Assembly (NCBI RefSeq): GCF_015354575.1
Contig: NZ_JACAFQ010000002.1
Location: 784 to 64,783, forward strand
Direction: 5' to 3'
From: Pseudomonas sp. UFMG81
GTDB taxonomy: Bacteria; Pseudomonadota; Gammaproteobacteria; Pseudomonadales; Pseudomonadaceae
Length of the DNA: 64,000 bases
The position numbers and the translations under genes are program-made. The notes beneath the pieces are model-generated. The model had not been told where the DNA came from. It saw nothing but the letters and a program-made list of their open reading frames with translations, and searched no databases. Position 1 is the stretch's first letter, and each line of letters opens with the position of its first letter. Below, piece by piece: positions 25,600 through 33,461 of this stretch.

Positions 25600-26331
25600 G
25601 TGTTTAGCGTTGTTGATAGAGAGATAATGAGCACCTGTATGCTTGATTTCAACATCCCTGCAGCTATTGATGGTGTGGGTTTTATTGGGGTGCTAATTGA
25701 ACGGCTGCTTGACTTTGAAGGGGTGGGTACGGAAATGTCGGATATTTCATTGGGTTGTGATAGTGATCCTCTGAGTATTCCGAGTTACTTGGATTCTGAT
25801 GGGTTTGACATGTCGTTTGAATATAATGGTGAGCATGTTATTTGCTCTATGGAGGCTGGTGCGAGGTTCATAGAGGAATGGTGTTATAGAAACGTGGTCG
25901 TTGAAAGGCAGTCAACGCTCAAAGCATGTAATAAGTTGGTTAGCCTCTACGACGGAATGAGTAGCCTCACTCGGAGTGAGATTTCAGGTGAGTGTCTGCT
26001 TGCTATTTTTCTTTCTTTGGATGCGTGTGGAAATAGTAAAATTTTACAGTTGTTGGATTGTTTGGTTAAAGGTGGGGGTATGGGAGTAGGTGTCGCTGGG
26101 GTGTACGTGAAGGAGGGGGAGGTGTTTGGCTGTGATAGGGGTATGGTCTTTGAGTTTATGGGTGAGCGTATCACTTGTTCTGTTTTGGTAGGTGCTAGTT
26201 ATATTAGAAATTGGTGTAAGAATAATATCCATTCCGTAGGGGGTGCTTCAGATAAGGTGGCGATAATAACTGCTTGTGATAAGTTGGTGGAGCTCTGTGA
26301 TGGTTCTTATCGCGCTGGGCGCGTTCTGTAG
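25600..26331 (+). CDS. Two-domain immunity-like protein (family A, tandem fusion)
   Basis: 243 residues with two family-A domains. The first is well preserved (LLDFEGVGTEMSDISLGCDSD, IPSYL, MSFEYNGEHVICSM, FIEEWCYRNV). The second is more diverged (LVKGGGMGVGVAGVYVKEGE, MVFEFMGERITCSV, YIRNWCKNNI). I place the start at GTG 25600 because VFSVVDREIMSTCMLDFN aligns with the ATG start of the gene at 23233 (MFSENDLGVMGACMLDFN), and GAGAGG lies eight bases upstream. A longer frame from TTG 25450 exists. Confidence 0.65.
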   Translation: MFSVVDREIMSTCMLDFNIPAAIDGVGFIGVLIERLLDFEGVGTEMSDISLGCDSDPLSIPSYLDSDGFDMSFEYNGEHVICSMEAGARFIEEWCYRNVVVERQSTLKACNKLVSLYDGMSSLTRSEISGECLLAIFLSLDACGNSKILQLLDCLVKGGGMGVGVAGVYVKEGEVFGCDRGMVFEFMGERITCSVLVGASYIRNWCKNNIHSVGGASDKVAIITACDKLVELCDGSYRAGRVL

Positions 26332-26412
26332 ATGGATAAGTCTTGCAGGGTTTCATAATTTGTTTGGATGCAATTTTCTTAGATGGGCAGGGAGTTTGGT
26401 TGAGAGGAATTT

Positions 26413-26769
26413 ATGGAGTACTTTGGCGCGCCGCCGGATGTGTGTTTGCGAGTTGCAAGGTTGTTGGGCCTCCCAGCTGAGGACATGGGGGAGGATTGGG
26501 AGATTATTTTGGCTGATGTTTCCTTGATTGCTCCGGCGATTAAAATTCTTGACGCGCGCAAGGAACCTTGGATGGTGCGGGCCGCAATTGGCTGCGTCCT
26601 GGTGGAGAGCTTATTTGATTTCAAGAGATGTAAGGGAGTCGTTCATTGCCTTCATGCAAGAGCTTATTCCGCTCTTCATGGTGATCTGGAGGTTTTGAGT
26701 GCTGTGAGAAATTTTTGGATTGGCGGTGGTGTGCGTAGTTCGTATATCAGGGGGTTGCTGTTAGATTGA
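26413..26769 (+). CDS. Unrecognised small protein (family B), possible immunity protein
   Basis: 118 residues, full-length relative of the truncated gene at 24039. It starts MEYFGAPPDVCLRVARLLGL, then EDWEIILADVSLIAPAIKIL, PWMVRAAIGCVLVESL, and a C-terminal half with two Cys and a His (CKGVVHCLHARAYSAL). There is no signal peptide and it is predicted mostly helical. GAGAGG sits before ATG 26413. I do not recognise the family. Being embedded among immunity genes, with a second copy next to toxin debris, hints at immunity or regulation, but this is inference. Confidence 0.55.
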   Translation: MEYFGAPPDVCLRVARLLGLPAEDMGEDWEIILADVSLIAPAIKILDARKEPWMVRAAIGCVLVESLFDFKRCKGVVHCLHARAYSALHGDLEVLSAVRNFWIGGGVRSSYIRGLLLD

Positions 26770-26947
26770 ATGAAGTGGTTTGGTCGTGTGTAGAGTGAGC
26801 TCGCATCGATTTTGAGTTTTAGGGTGGTTGCCTCCAGATTTGGAGGGTGAACGTCAGTGCTGCTAAGCGACGGCGCTAAGATCTTCGCTCTGAAGTTTCG
26901 GTGAGTGAGCGCGGCATGCAAGGTAAAGTAAGTATGAGTGAGGCGAG

Positions 26948-27337
26948 ATGAATTATTTGCAAAGGGAAATTGAAGAGGAATTGTTGCAGAATTCTATCGA
27001 GGTCGCTCGTGTGCTTGAGGCGGACCTGGATGACTTCCTGCGCTATGTGGAAGGCTCTTTTTATAAGTCTGGTGGTGGCATGGATCCTAATTATATCAGG
27101 GAGGCCTCTTGTAGTTATGATGCTGATTTCTGGAAAAAGGTGGCTTGTCAGAAGGAAAGGTTTGTCTATTTGCTGGTGCTGGATAATGAGTGGCATGCCT
27201 GGCAGTTTAGAACGCCAGAAGATTTGCAATTGCTGTTAAGTGAAACCACTGGATTTATATACTGGTTGCTTGATGCTACAAAAAAGGTGTTGGTGTTCTG
27301 TGGAGACAGTGACGAGGTTGTGTGGTCGCGGGCTTAG
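26948..27337 (+). CDS. Unrecognised small protein (family C, copy 1)
   Basis: 129 residues, acidic and aromatic-rich, with no signal peptide. It shares with the next gene MNYL..EIEEE at the start, then YDADFWKKVACQKERFVYLL, EWHAWQF, DLQLLLSETTGFIYWLLD and a final GDSD. I do not recognise the family. Being low-GC, paired and at the end of a T6SS toxin island, it is a candidate immunity protein for a tip not present here. The 178 bases before it hold no clear gene. Confidence 0.55.
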   Translation: MNYLQREIEEELLQNSIEVARVLEADLDDFLRYVEGSFYKSGGGMDPNYIREASCSYDADFWKKVACQKERFVYLLVLDNEWHAWQFRTPEDLQLLLSETTGFIYWLLDATKKVLVFCGDSDEVVWSRA

Positions 27338-27408
27338 TTTGTTCTGATCACAGCGCTGACTGCGGTGATCGGTGATGGTAAGGGTGTTTGTAGGGAAGGG
27401 ATGATCGG

Positions 27409-27801
27409 GTGAATTACTTAAAGGTCGAGATTGAAGAAGAAATATCATCGAATGCCCTTGAGGTCGAGCGACTCGAAAAGGATGCTTTACGCGAGTTGCT
27501 CGATTATCTAGATTGTAATTTTTATGGCGGCTGCGGAAGTTTAGACTCCTATCATATGGTGGGCGCTTATAGGTACTATGATGCCGAATTCTGGAGGCTG
27601 ATCGCAGAACAAGAAGAAGACTTTGTATATTTGTTGGTGGTGGATAGGGCTTGGCATGCCTGGAAGTTCGAGCGAAAGGAGGATTTGCAGGTGCTGATCA
27701 ATGAAACTACGGCCTACGTGTTCTGGTTACTTGACTCCACAAAGCGAGTACATGTGTATTTTGGGGATAGCGACTGTGTGCACAGGGCACGACTTGAGTG
27801 A
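27409..27801 (+). CDS. Unrecognised small protein (family C, copy 2)
   Basis: 130 residues, a paralogue of the preceding gene: MNYLKVEIEEE, YDAEFWRLIAEQEEDFVYLL, AWHAWKF, DLQVLINETTAYVFWLLDSTKRV and GDSD. It starts with GTG at 27409 (GGGATGATCGGGTGA upstream, with GGGA as a possible ribosome site). The pair is separated by 71 bases. The two have diverged considerably while keeping the tryptophan and tyrosine core, as expected for immunity paralogues matched to different toxins. Confidence 0.55.
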   Translation: MNYLKVEIEEEISSNALEVERLEKDALRELLDYLDCNFYGGCGSLDSYHMVGAYRYYDAEFWRLIAEQEEDFVYLLVVDRAWHAWKFERKEDLQVLINETTAYVFWLLDSTKRVHVYFGDSDCVHRARLE

Positions 27802-27833
27802 TGTTGTGGCATGCAGGGTCAGCTTACGTCGAG

Positions 27834-27960
27834 TTGAAACAATAGGGTGGGCATCGTCGAGTGCATAAGCCCCTCGCACCGCGGATTGACGCCAGCCCAA
27901 GGCGTTACTACCGTGCCTCTGACCCATAAGGCAATGCGCGCCGCCACCCGCGAAGCTCCG
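27834..27960. repeat. Probable dispersed Pseudomonas repeat at the island edge
   Basis: GC jumps back up here. On the minus strand the sequence reads ...RGAYALDDAHPIV, a phrase I remember as a recurrent spurious translation in Pseudomonas genomes, suggesting a dispersed repeat. It marks the right boundary of the low-GC island. Confidence 0.35.
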
Positions 27961-27991
27961 GGGGAACGCGCCCACCGAGACCTGATCAACC

Positions 27992-28459
27992 ATGACCACA
28001 CCCACCCGTTTCGAGGATGGCCGCACGCTGACCCTGGCTGGCCTGTCCGAGCGCTATGACTTCACCCGCCTGGCCGAGCTCAAGCTGCTCTGGCAGCGTT
28101 TCGCCCCGATGCTGGGCCACGTCCCCGGCCAGCACGGCCACGACAGCTACGGCGTGTGCTACAACCCCGATGGCCAGGGCGCATTCGACTACCTGGCAGG
28201 TGTCGAGGTGACCGGCACGGCCACGCTCCCCGAAGGTTTCACCCGCCTGGTCTTGGCCCCCCAGCACTACGCGGTGTTCGAACACCGGGGCAGCTTGCAG
28301 GGCCTCAAGGCGACCTTCGACGCCATCTTCGAGCAGCGGCTGCCGGCCTCGGGCGAGCGCCAGGCCGACGCCGCCGTGTTCGAGCGCTACCCGGCCGGCT
28401 ACGACCCGGCGGAGCCGCAAGCGCTGATGGAAATCTGGATTCCCCTGGAGCGCAAATGA
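27992..28459 (+). CDS. GyrI-like effector-binding domain protein
   Basis: 155 residues forming a stand-alone GyrI/AraC-type effector-binding (SHV) domain. The pattern includes LWQRFAPMLG near 33, YGVCYNP, FDYLAGVEV, and LAPQHYAVFEHRGSLQGLKATFDAIFEQ, ending ALMEIWIPL. Such proteins bind small hydrophobic or cationic ligands and some inhibit gyrase or hydrolyse alkylators; the ligand is unknown. The stop overlaps the next gene by four bases (ATGA), so it is translationally coupled to the acetyltransferase. Confidence 0.85.
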   Translation: MTTPTRFEDGRTLTLAGLSERYDFTRLAELKLLWQRFAPMLGHVPGQHGHDSYGVCYNPDGQGAFDYLAGVEVTGTATLPEGFTRLVLAPQHYAVFEHRGSLQGLKATFDAIFEQRLPASGERQADAAVFERYPAGYDPAEPQALMEIWIPLERK

Positions 28460-28908
28460 TCGAAACCTGTAGCGACTCGACCACCCCGGCCTGGCTGCAC
28501 CTGCGCAGCGCCCTCTGGCCAGGCTGCCCGGCGGCCGAGCACCGGGACGAGATGGCCGACATCGCCCGCCGCCCCGACACGCTGGTGGCCCTGTTGGCCT
28601 TGGATGAGCAGGGCCGGGCGCTGGGGCTGGCCGAGGCGTCGGTGCGCCACGACTACGTCAACGGCAGCAGCACCTCGCCGGTGGCCTTTCTCGAAGGCAT
28701 CTATGTCGAGCCGGCCGGGCGCGGGCAGGGCGTCGCCCGTGCACTGATCGCGGCTGTCGAGCGCTGGGCGGCGGCCAGGGGTTGCAGTGAGCTGGCCTCG
28801 GACGCCGCGCTGGACAACCTGGGCAGCCAGCGGATGCACGCGGCGCTGGGCTTTGCCGAGACCGAGCGGGTGGTGTACTTCCTTAAGCCGGTGGCGCCCC
28901 TCGGCTGA
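28456..28908 (+). CDS. AAC(6')-I-like aminoglycoside N-acetyltransferase
   Basis: A 150-residue GNAT enzyme closely following the AAC(6') pattern: LRSALWPGCPAAEHRDEM near the start, ASVRHDYVNG and SPVAFLEGIYVEPAGRGQGVARALIAAVERWA (acetyl-CoA loop), then CSELASDAALDNLGSQRMHAALGFAETERVVYF. AAC(6') enzymes acetylate the 6' amine of aminoglycosides such as tobramycin and amikacin. Chromosomal members can be poorly expressed, so resistance cannot be claimed from sequence. Translation is coupled to the upstream GyrI-like gene. Confidence 0.85.
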   Translation: MIETCSDSTTPAWLHLRSALWPGCPAAEHRDEMADIARRPDTLVALLALDEQGRALGLAEASVRHDYVNGSSTSPVAFLEGIYVEPAGRGQGVARALIAAVERWAAARGCSELASDAALDNLGSQRMHAALGFAETERVVYFLKPVAPLG

Positions 28909-29011
28909 TTTTTGCGCTGGCTGTCGATTTGCCGTTTTCCCGTTCGACCAGTGTTGAAGGCGCCGCTGTGCTTTGGTGCCACCCGCTGATGAATCTGCCG
29001 AGGGAATGCTG

Positions 29012-29437
29012 ATGAACACCGCAGCCGAAACAGAGCTCCGTCAACTGATCGAGGGCTGGATGCAAGCCGTGCGCGACCGCGACGTCGACAAGATCGTGGC
29101 GCCCTACGCCGACGACATCGTCGCCTTCGATGCCATCCAGGCCCTGCAATTCAAGGGCAAGGCCGCCTATCGGGCGCACTGGGAGATGTGCATGAACATG
29201 TGCACCGGGGCCATGGTCTTCGAACTGGCGCAGCTGACGGTGCACGCCGACGGCGACCTGGGGCTGGCCCACTGGCTCAACCGTTGCGGCCCGGCGGAGG
29301 ACGAGAGCCAGTGCGGTTTCATGCGCGCCACCGTGGGCTACCGGCGCACCGGGGGCCAGTGGCAGGTGGTGCATGAGCACTGGTCGGCGCCGTTCGACAT
29401 GGAAACGCAAAAAGCCCTGTTCAACCTCAAGCCCTGA
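29012..29437 (+). CDS. SnoaL-like (NTF2-fold) protein
   Basis: A 141-residue protein with an NTF2-like fold: ELRQLIEGWMQAVRDRDVDKIVAPYADDIVAFDAI at the start and GYRRTGGQWQVVHEHWSAPF at the end. Such SnoaL/DUF4440 proteins occur as small isomerase-like enzymes or ligand binders. The ATG at 29012 follows GGAATGCTG with AGGGA further up. It is first in a run of four genes ending with an ECF sigma factor, typical partners of the ECF42 group. Confidence 0.8.
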   Translation: MNTAAETELRQLIEGWMQAVRDRDVDKIVAPYADDIVAFDAIQALQFKGKAAYRAHWEMCMNMCTGAMVFELAQLTVHADGDLGLAHWLNRCGPAEDESQCGFMRATVGYRRTGGQWQVVHEHWSAPFDMETQKALFNLKP

Positions 29438-29478
29438 ACGCGACGACCGCCCATCGCCCATTCACGCCGGAGACGATC

Positions 29479-29823
29479 ATGAAATACCTGTGCCTGGTCT
29501 ATTGTGACGAAGCGCTGTTGCACAGCCTGCCCGACAGCCCCGAAGACGCCGAGTGCATGGCCTACGCCGAGTCCATCCAGGGCTCGGGGTGGATGCTCGC
29601 CGCCGAGGCGCTCAAGCCGGTGCAGACCGCCACCACGGTACGGGTGCGCGGGGGGCAGATGAGCCTCACCGACGGCCCGTTCGCCGAAACCAAGGAGCAA
29701 CTGGCCGGCTTCTACCTGGTGGATGCCCGCGACCTCAACGAGGCGCTGAACATCGCCAAGGGCATCCCGGCGGCACGGGTCGGCAGTGTCGAGGTGCGGC
29801 CGGTGCGTGAACTGCAACCCTGA
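29479..29823 (+). CDS. YciI-family (DGPF) protein
   Basis: A 114-residue protein of the YciI/YCII family. It begins MKYLCLVYCDEALLHSL and carries the LTDGPFAETKEQLAGFYLVDA segment that gives DGPF proteins their name, and then ARVGSVEVRPV. Genes of this type are the standard partners of ECF42 sigma factors, in agreement with the gene at 30330. The biochemical role is unknown. CGGAGACG precedes the ATG. Confidence 0.9.
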   Translation: MKYLCLVYCDEALLHSLPDSPEDAECMAYAESIQGSGWMLAAEALKPVQTATTVRVRGGQMSLTDGPFAETKEQLAGFYLVDARDLNEALNIAKGIPAARVGSVEVRPVRELQP

Positions 29824-29844
29824 CCTGGACGGAGAACAACAACA

Positions 29845-30330
29845 ATGACTTTGCCAGAACCGCCGCAACCCCAGCACGCGCTGGCCATCAGCCGTTTGAT
29901 CGACGCCCCGCCGGCCAAGGTGTTCCGCGCCTGGACCGAGCCCGAGTGGCTGATGCAGTGGTGGGGGCCGCACGGCATGACCACCCCCGAATGCGAGATG
30001 CAGCTGTGGCCGGGCGGGCTGTTCCGCACCCTGATGCGCGCGCCCGACGGCAGCGAGTACCCGCACCAGGGGGTGTTCCTGGAGATTCATCCGCCGCACA
30101 AGCTGGTGTTCACCGACGCCTTCCGCCCCGGCTGGGTGCCGTCGGACAAAGCCTTCATGACCGCTGTGGTCAGCTTTGACGAGGAACACGGCAAGACCCG
30201 CTACACCGCATGTGCCTGGCACTGGAACGCCGCCGACTGCCGCGCCCATGAGGAAATGGGCTTCCATCAGGGCTGGGGAGAGAGCCTGGACCGCCTGGTG
30301 GAGGTAGTGACCCAGCGGATGCCTGACTGA
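29845..30330 (+). CDS. SRPBCC/AHSA1-family protein
   Basis: 161 residues of the AHSA1-type START-like fold: ISRLIDAPPAKVFRAWTEPEWLMQWWGP at the N-terminus, FRTLMRAPDGSEYPHQGVFLEI centrally, and HEEMGFHQGWGESLDRLVEV at the end. These domains bind hydrophobic ligands. The stop TGA overlaps the start of the sigma factor gene by one base (TGATG). It is part of the sigma factor operon. Confidence 0.88.
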   Translation: MTLPEPPQPQHALAISRLIDAPPAKVFRAWTEPEWLMQWWGPHGMTTPECEMQLWPGGLFRTLMRAPDGSEYPHQGVFLEIHPPHKLVFTDAFRPGWVPSDKAFMTAVVSFDEEHGKTRYTACAWHWNAADCRAHEEMGFHQGWGESLDRLVEVVTQRMPD

Positions 30331-31568
30331 TGGCGGCGGCGGAGCAGGTGCGCGCCGAGGTCGAGGCCGTTTACCGTCGCGACTCGCGGCGCATCCTGGC
30401 GACCCTGATCCGCCTGCTGGGGGACTTCGACCTGGCCGAGGAGGCCCTGCACGATGCCTTCTTCATTGCCGTGGAGCGCTGGCAGCGCGATGGTATCCCC
30501 GACAACCCACGGGCCTGGCTGGTGTCCACCGGGCGCTTCAAGGCCATCGACGCGCTGCGCCGGCGCGCGCGTTTCGACCGCTCCCAGGCCGACCTGATCA
30601 TGCTGCTCGAAGGCCAGGGGCAAGACCCCAGCGACGAAGAACTGCTGGCCGACGACCGCCTGCGGCTGATCTTCACCTGCTGCCACCCGGCGCTGGCGTT
30701 CGATGCCCAGGTGCCGCTGACCCTGCGTGAGGTCTGCGACCTGACCACCGAGCAGATCGCCCGGGCCTTCCTGCAAAGCCCGGCGACCATCGCCCAGCGC
30801 ATCGTGCGCGCCAAGGCGAAGATCCGCGATGCGAAAATCCCCTACCAGGTGCCCGCGCTGGCGGAGCTGCCCGAGCGACTGGACAGCGTGTTGCGGGTGA
30901 TCTACCTGGTGTTCAACGAGGGCTATTCGGCATCGGCCGGCGAGGATGTGGTGACCCAGGCCCTGACCGACGAGGCGATCCGCCTGGGGCGGCTGCTGGC
31001 GCAGTTGCTGCCGGACGCCGAAGTGCTCGGCCTGCTGGCATTGATGCTGCTGCAGGCCTCGCGCCAGCGCGCGCGCAGCGATGCCGAGGGTGAGTTGGTG
31101 GTGCTCGATGAACAGGACCGCGGCTTGTGGGACCGGGCGCAGATCGAAGAAGGCTGCCAACTGGTGCGCCAGGCGCTGCGCAGTGGGGATTTGGGGCCCT
31201 ACAGCGTGCAGGCGGCGATTGCCGCGGTGCATGCCGAGGCGCCCAGCGCGCAGGCCACGGACTGGGATGAGATCGTCGGCTTGTACGAGCTGTTGCAGCG
31301 GCACTGGCCGTCACCAGTGATCGAGCTCAACCGCGCGGCAGCGTTGGCCCGGCGCGATGGCGCCGAGGCGGGGTTGCGGGTGATCGAGGCGATTCTGGGG
31401 CGCGGCGAGCTGGCTGATTACCACCTGGCCCACACCGCGCGGGCCGAGCTGCACCGCCAGCTGGGCCACATCGAACAGGCCCGGGAGGCCTGGCGACGGG
31501 CGCTGGCGCTGACCCGGCAGGGGCCGGAGCGACGGCATATCGAACGGCGCTTGCGCGAGCTGGGCTGA
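30330..31568 (+). CDS. ECF sigma factor with long C-terminal extension (ECF42 type)
   Basis: 412 residues. The region 2 helices include LATLIRLLGDFDLAEEALHDAFFIAVERW and NPRAWLVSTGRFKAIDALRR (about 24-84). Region 4 is near 120-165 (VPLTLREVCDLTTEQIARAFLQSPATIAQRIVRAKAKI). The extra 250-residue extension (from VPALAELPERLDSVLRVIYLVFNEGY) is the DUF6596/TPR-like part seen in ECF42 sigma factors, which act without an obvious anti-sigma factor; none is encoded here either. Its likely targets include the upstream YciI operon. In P. putida a factor of this type adjoins the fadD cluster, as here. Confidence 0.88.
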   Translation: MAAAEQVRAEVEAVYRRDSRRILATLIRLLGDFDLAEEALHDAFFIAVERWQRDGIPDNPRAWLVSTGRFKAIDALRRRARFDRSQADLIMLLEGQGQDPSDEELLADDRLRLIFTCCHPALAFDAQVPLTLREVCDLTTEQIARAFLQSPATIAQRIVRAKAKIRDAKIPYQVPALAELPERLDSVLRVIYLVFNEGYSASAGEDVVTQALTDEAIRLGRLLAQLLPDAEVLGLLALMLLQASRQRARSDAEGELVVLDEQDRGLWDRAQIEEGCQLVRQALRSGDLGPYSVQAAIAAVHAEAPSAQATDWDEIVGLYELLQRHWPSPVIELNRAAALARRDGAEAGLRVIEAILGRGELADYHLAHTARAELHRQLGHIEQAREAWRRALALTRQGPERRHIERRLRELG

Positions 31569-31577
31569 GCGCCTGAG

Positions 31578-31785
31578 CGCATTGCGGGGCAAGCCCGCTC
31601 CCACAGATGCCAGGTGAACACTCGGCTTGTGTAGGAGCGGCCTTGTGTCGCGAAAGGGCCGCAGGGCGGCCCCGGCGATCGATTGCGCGGCACGAATGGT
31701 CGGGGCTGCTTTGCAGCCCTTTCGCGACACAAGGCCGCTCCTACAAGCACGTGTAAGCCGACAAGTCGGCTTGCCGGCGAAAGGG
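31578..31785. repeat. Cluster of REP elements
   Basis: A half site GCGGGGCAAGCCCGCTCCCACAG (about 31585), an inverted pair of GTAGGAGCGGCCTTGTGTCGC type (31630-31746), and a half site GTCGGCTTGCCGGCGAAAGG (about 31765). They fill the space between the sigma factor gene and the convergent hydratase gene. Confidence 0.85.
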
Positions 31786-31810
31786 GCCTGCAAGTCTCCC
31801 TGGCGGTGTA

Positions 31811-32281
31811 TCAGCTGGCGACGAAATTCGGCGGGCTCACCAGCTCGACGGTCTGCTGCTTGCGCGGGGCGAGAATCTCGGCTTCGCCCTCAACCACCAG
31901 TTCGTCGTTCTGGTTGTACACGTTGGTGGCGATGCGCACCCTGAACTTGGGCAGCTTTTCGAGGATTTCCAGGCGCACGGTCAGGGTGTCGCCGATCTTC
32001 ACCGGCTTCTGGAAGCTCATCTTCTGGCCTATGTAGATGGTGCCGGGGCCAGGCAGGGTGCAGGCCACTGCGGCGCTGATCAGCGCGCCGCTGAACATGC
32101 CGTGGGCGATACGCTCCTTGAACATGCTCTTGGCCGCGAACTCGGCATCCAGGTGCACCGGGTTGTGGTCACCGGACATCGCGGCGAACAGCTGGATGTC
32201 GCGCTCTTCCACAGACTTTTCGTATACGGCTTTCTGGCCGACTTCGAGGGCTTCGTAGGGCGTGTTGGTGACCTGGGTCAT
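31811..32281 (-). CDS. phaJ: MaoC-like (R)-specific enoyl-CoA hydratase
   Basis: A 156-residue hot-dog fold hydratase. The catalytic motif is AAMSGDHNPVHLDAEFA followed by HGMFSGALISAAV, with TIYIGQKMSFQKPVKIGDTL after it. PhaJ-type enzymes convert beta-oxidation enoyl-CoA to (R)-3-hydroxyacyl-CoA, feeding polyhydroxyalkanoate synthesis. The neighbouring fadD genes supply acyl-CoA, so the context fits. I think it is the PhaJ4 type of P. putida; that assignment rests on memory of gene order. It could alternatively be a general MaoC hydratase. Confidence 0.82.
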   Translation of the reverse strand: MTQVTNTPYEALEVGQKAVYEKSVEERDIQLFAAMSGDHNPVHLDAEFAAKSMFKERIAHGMFSGALISAAVACTLPGPGTIYIGQKMSFQKPVKIGDTLTVRLEILEKLPKFRVRIATNVYNQNDELVVEGEAEILAPRKQQTVELVSPPNFVAS

Positions 32282-32314
32282 CGGGGCTTCCTTGAGGGCG
32301 AGGGAGGGCGCCTA

Positions 32315-33259
32315 TCATTCACTGCGGGCAGGGCGGCCAAGGGCCAGCGCCTGCTCCAGCCAGGCGATGATGTCGGCGGTGACCTCGTCGCGATGGGTTT
32401 CGTTGAGCACTTCGTGCCGTGCGCCGGGGTAAACGTGCAACTGTACATGACGGTTGCCGTTCGCGCGCAGGGCATCGGCCAGAACGGTGAGACGCTTGCC
32501 GGCACTCACCGGATCACATTCGCCGCCGGTCACCAGCAACGGCAGGTTCGGATCGATCTGCGCCAGGTGCTTCGGCTGGCTGATCTGCGCAAGGCCTTGC
32601 AGCAGGTCAAGCCATAGCTGGTTGCTGCAACGAAAGCCGCACAGCGGGTCGGCGACATACTTGTCCACCTCGTCGGGGTCGCGGCTAAGCCAGTCGAACG
32701 CCGTGCGGTTGGGCTTGAAGGCCTTGTTGAACGAACCGAACGACAACCAGTCGATCAGCGCGCTCTTGCCCAGCGGCCCCTGGCGCCAGGCTTCGAGCCG
32801 GGCGATCAGGCGCGCCGCGCGGTACAGCGCCACCGGCTGGAAGTTCGAGCCGCTGAGGATCGCCCCTTGCAGGCTGGCGCTGTGGTGCAGCAGGTAGGCC
32901 TGGGCGATGTAGCTGCCCATGCTGTGGCCGAACAGGAACAGGGGGGTGCCGGGGAACAGCTGGCCGATGTGCTGGGCCAGCAGGCCCAGGTCGTTGACCA
33001 CGGCATTCCAGCCATTGTGGCTGGCGAACAGGCCGAGGTGGCCCAGCTCGGCGGTGCGCCCGTGGCCGCGCTGGTCGGGAGCGAACAGGGCGTAGCCGGC
33101 GGCGTTCAGCGCCTGCCCCAGGCGCTGGTAGCGCCCGGCATGCTCGGCCATGCCATGGGCCAGCAACACCACGGCCTTGACCGGCGTGGCCGGCAGCCAC
33201 TGGTGCACGTAGAGGCTGCAGTGCTCGCTGGCGGGCAGCCAGAAGGCGTCGTGGGGCAT
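32315..33259 (-). CDS. Monoacylglycerol lipase/lysophospholipase-like alpha/beta hydrolase
   Basis: 314 residues of the serine hydrolase (Hydrolase_4) group. LLAHGMAEHAGRYQRLGQAL supplies the oxyanion region, FLFGHSMGSYIAQ the Ser nucleophile, GGECDPVSAGKRL the Asp and GARHEVLNE the His. The pattern resembles PldB/monoglyceride lipases acting on lysophospholipids or monoacylglycerols. The ATG at 33259 is chosen because the upstream frame has no family resemblance. It lies upstream of and co-directional with phaJ, in a lipid-catabolic cluster divergent from fadD. Confidence 0.85.
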   Translation of the reverse strand: MPHDAFWLPASEHCSLYVHQWLPATPVKAVVLLAHGMAEHAGRYQRLGQALNAAGYALFAPDQRGHGRTAELGHLGLFASHNGWNAVVNDLGLLAQHIGQLFPGTPLFLFGHSMGSYIAQAYLLHHSASLQGAILSGSNFQPVALYRAARLIARLEAWRQGPLGKSALIDWLSFGSFNKAFKPNRTAFDWLSRDPDEVDKYVADPLCGFRCSNQLWLDLLQGLAQISQPKHLAQIDPNLPLLVTGGECDPVSAGKRLTVLADALRANGNRHVQLHVYPGARHEVLNETHRDEVTADIIAWLEQALALGRPARSE

Positions 33260-33461
33260 GGCGGATCCTTGCGCGCGGGGTTCGTCGGACAGTGTATGCG
33301 CAACCGCCCGGATTGCAGGAAGGGCACAAATAAGATTCACAATGTTAATGGCAGCACTTGGCGTATTTGCCACCTTTGCACGAACTGCTAACGTCGGCAG
33401 AACGCCTTTTTGCCAGCCGGCAATCAGGTCAAGGGACGCTCCGGCAGAGGACCAACAATAA

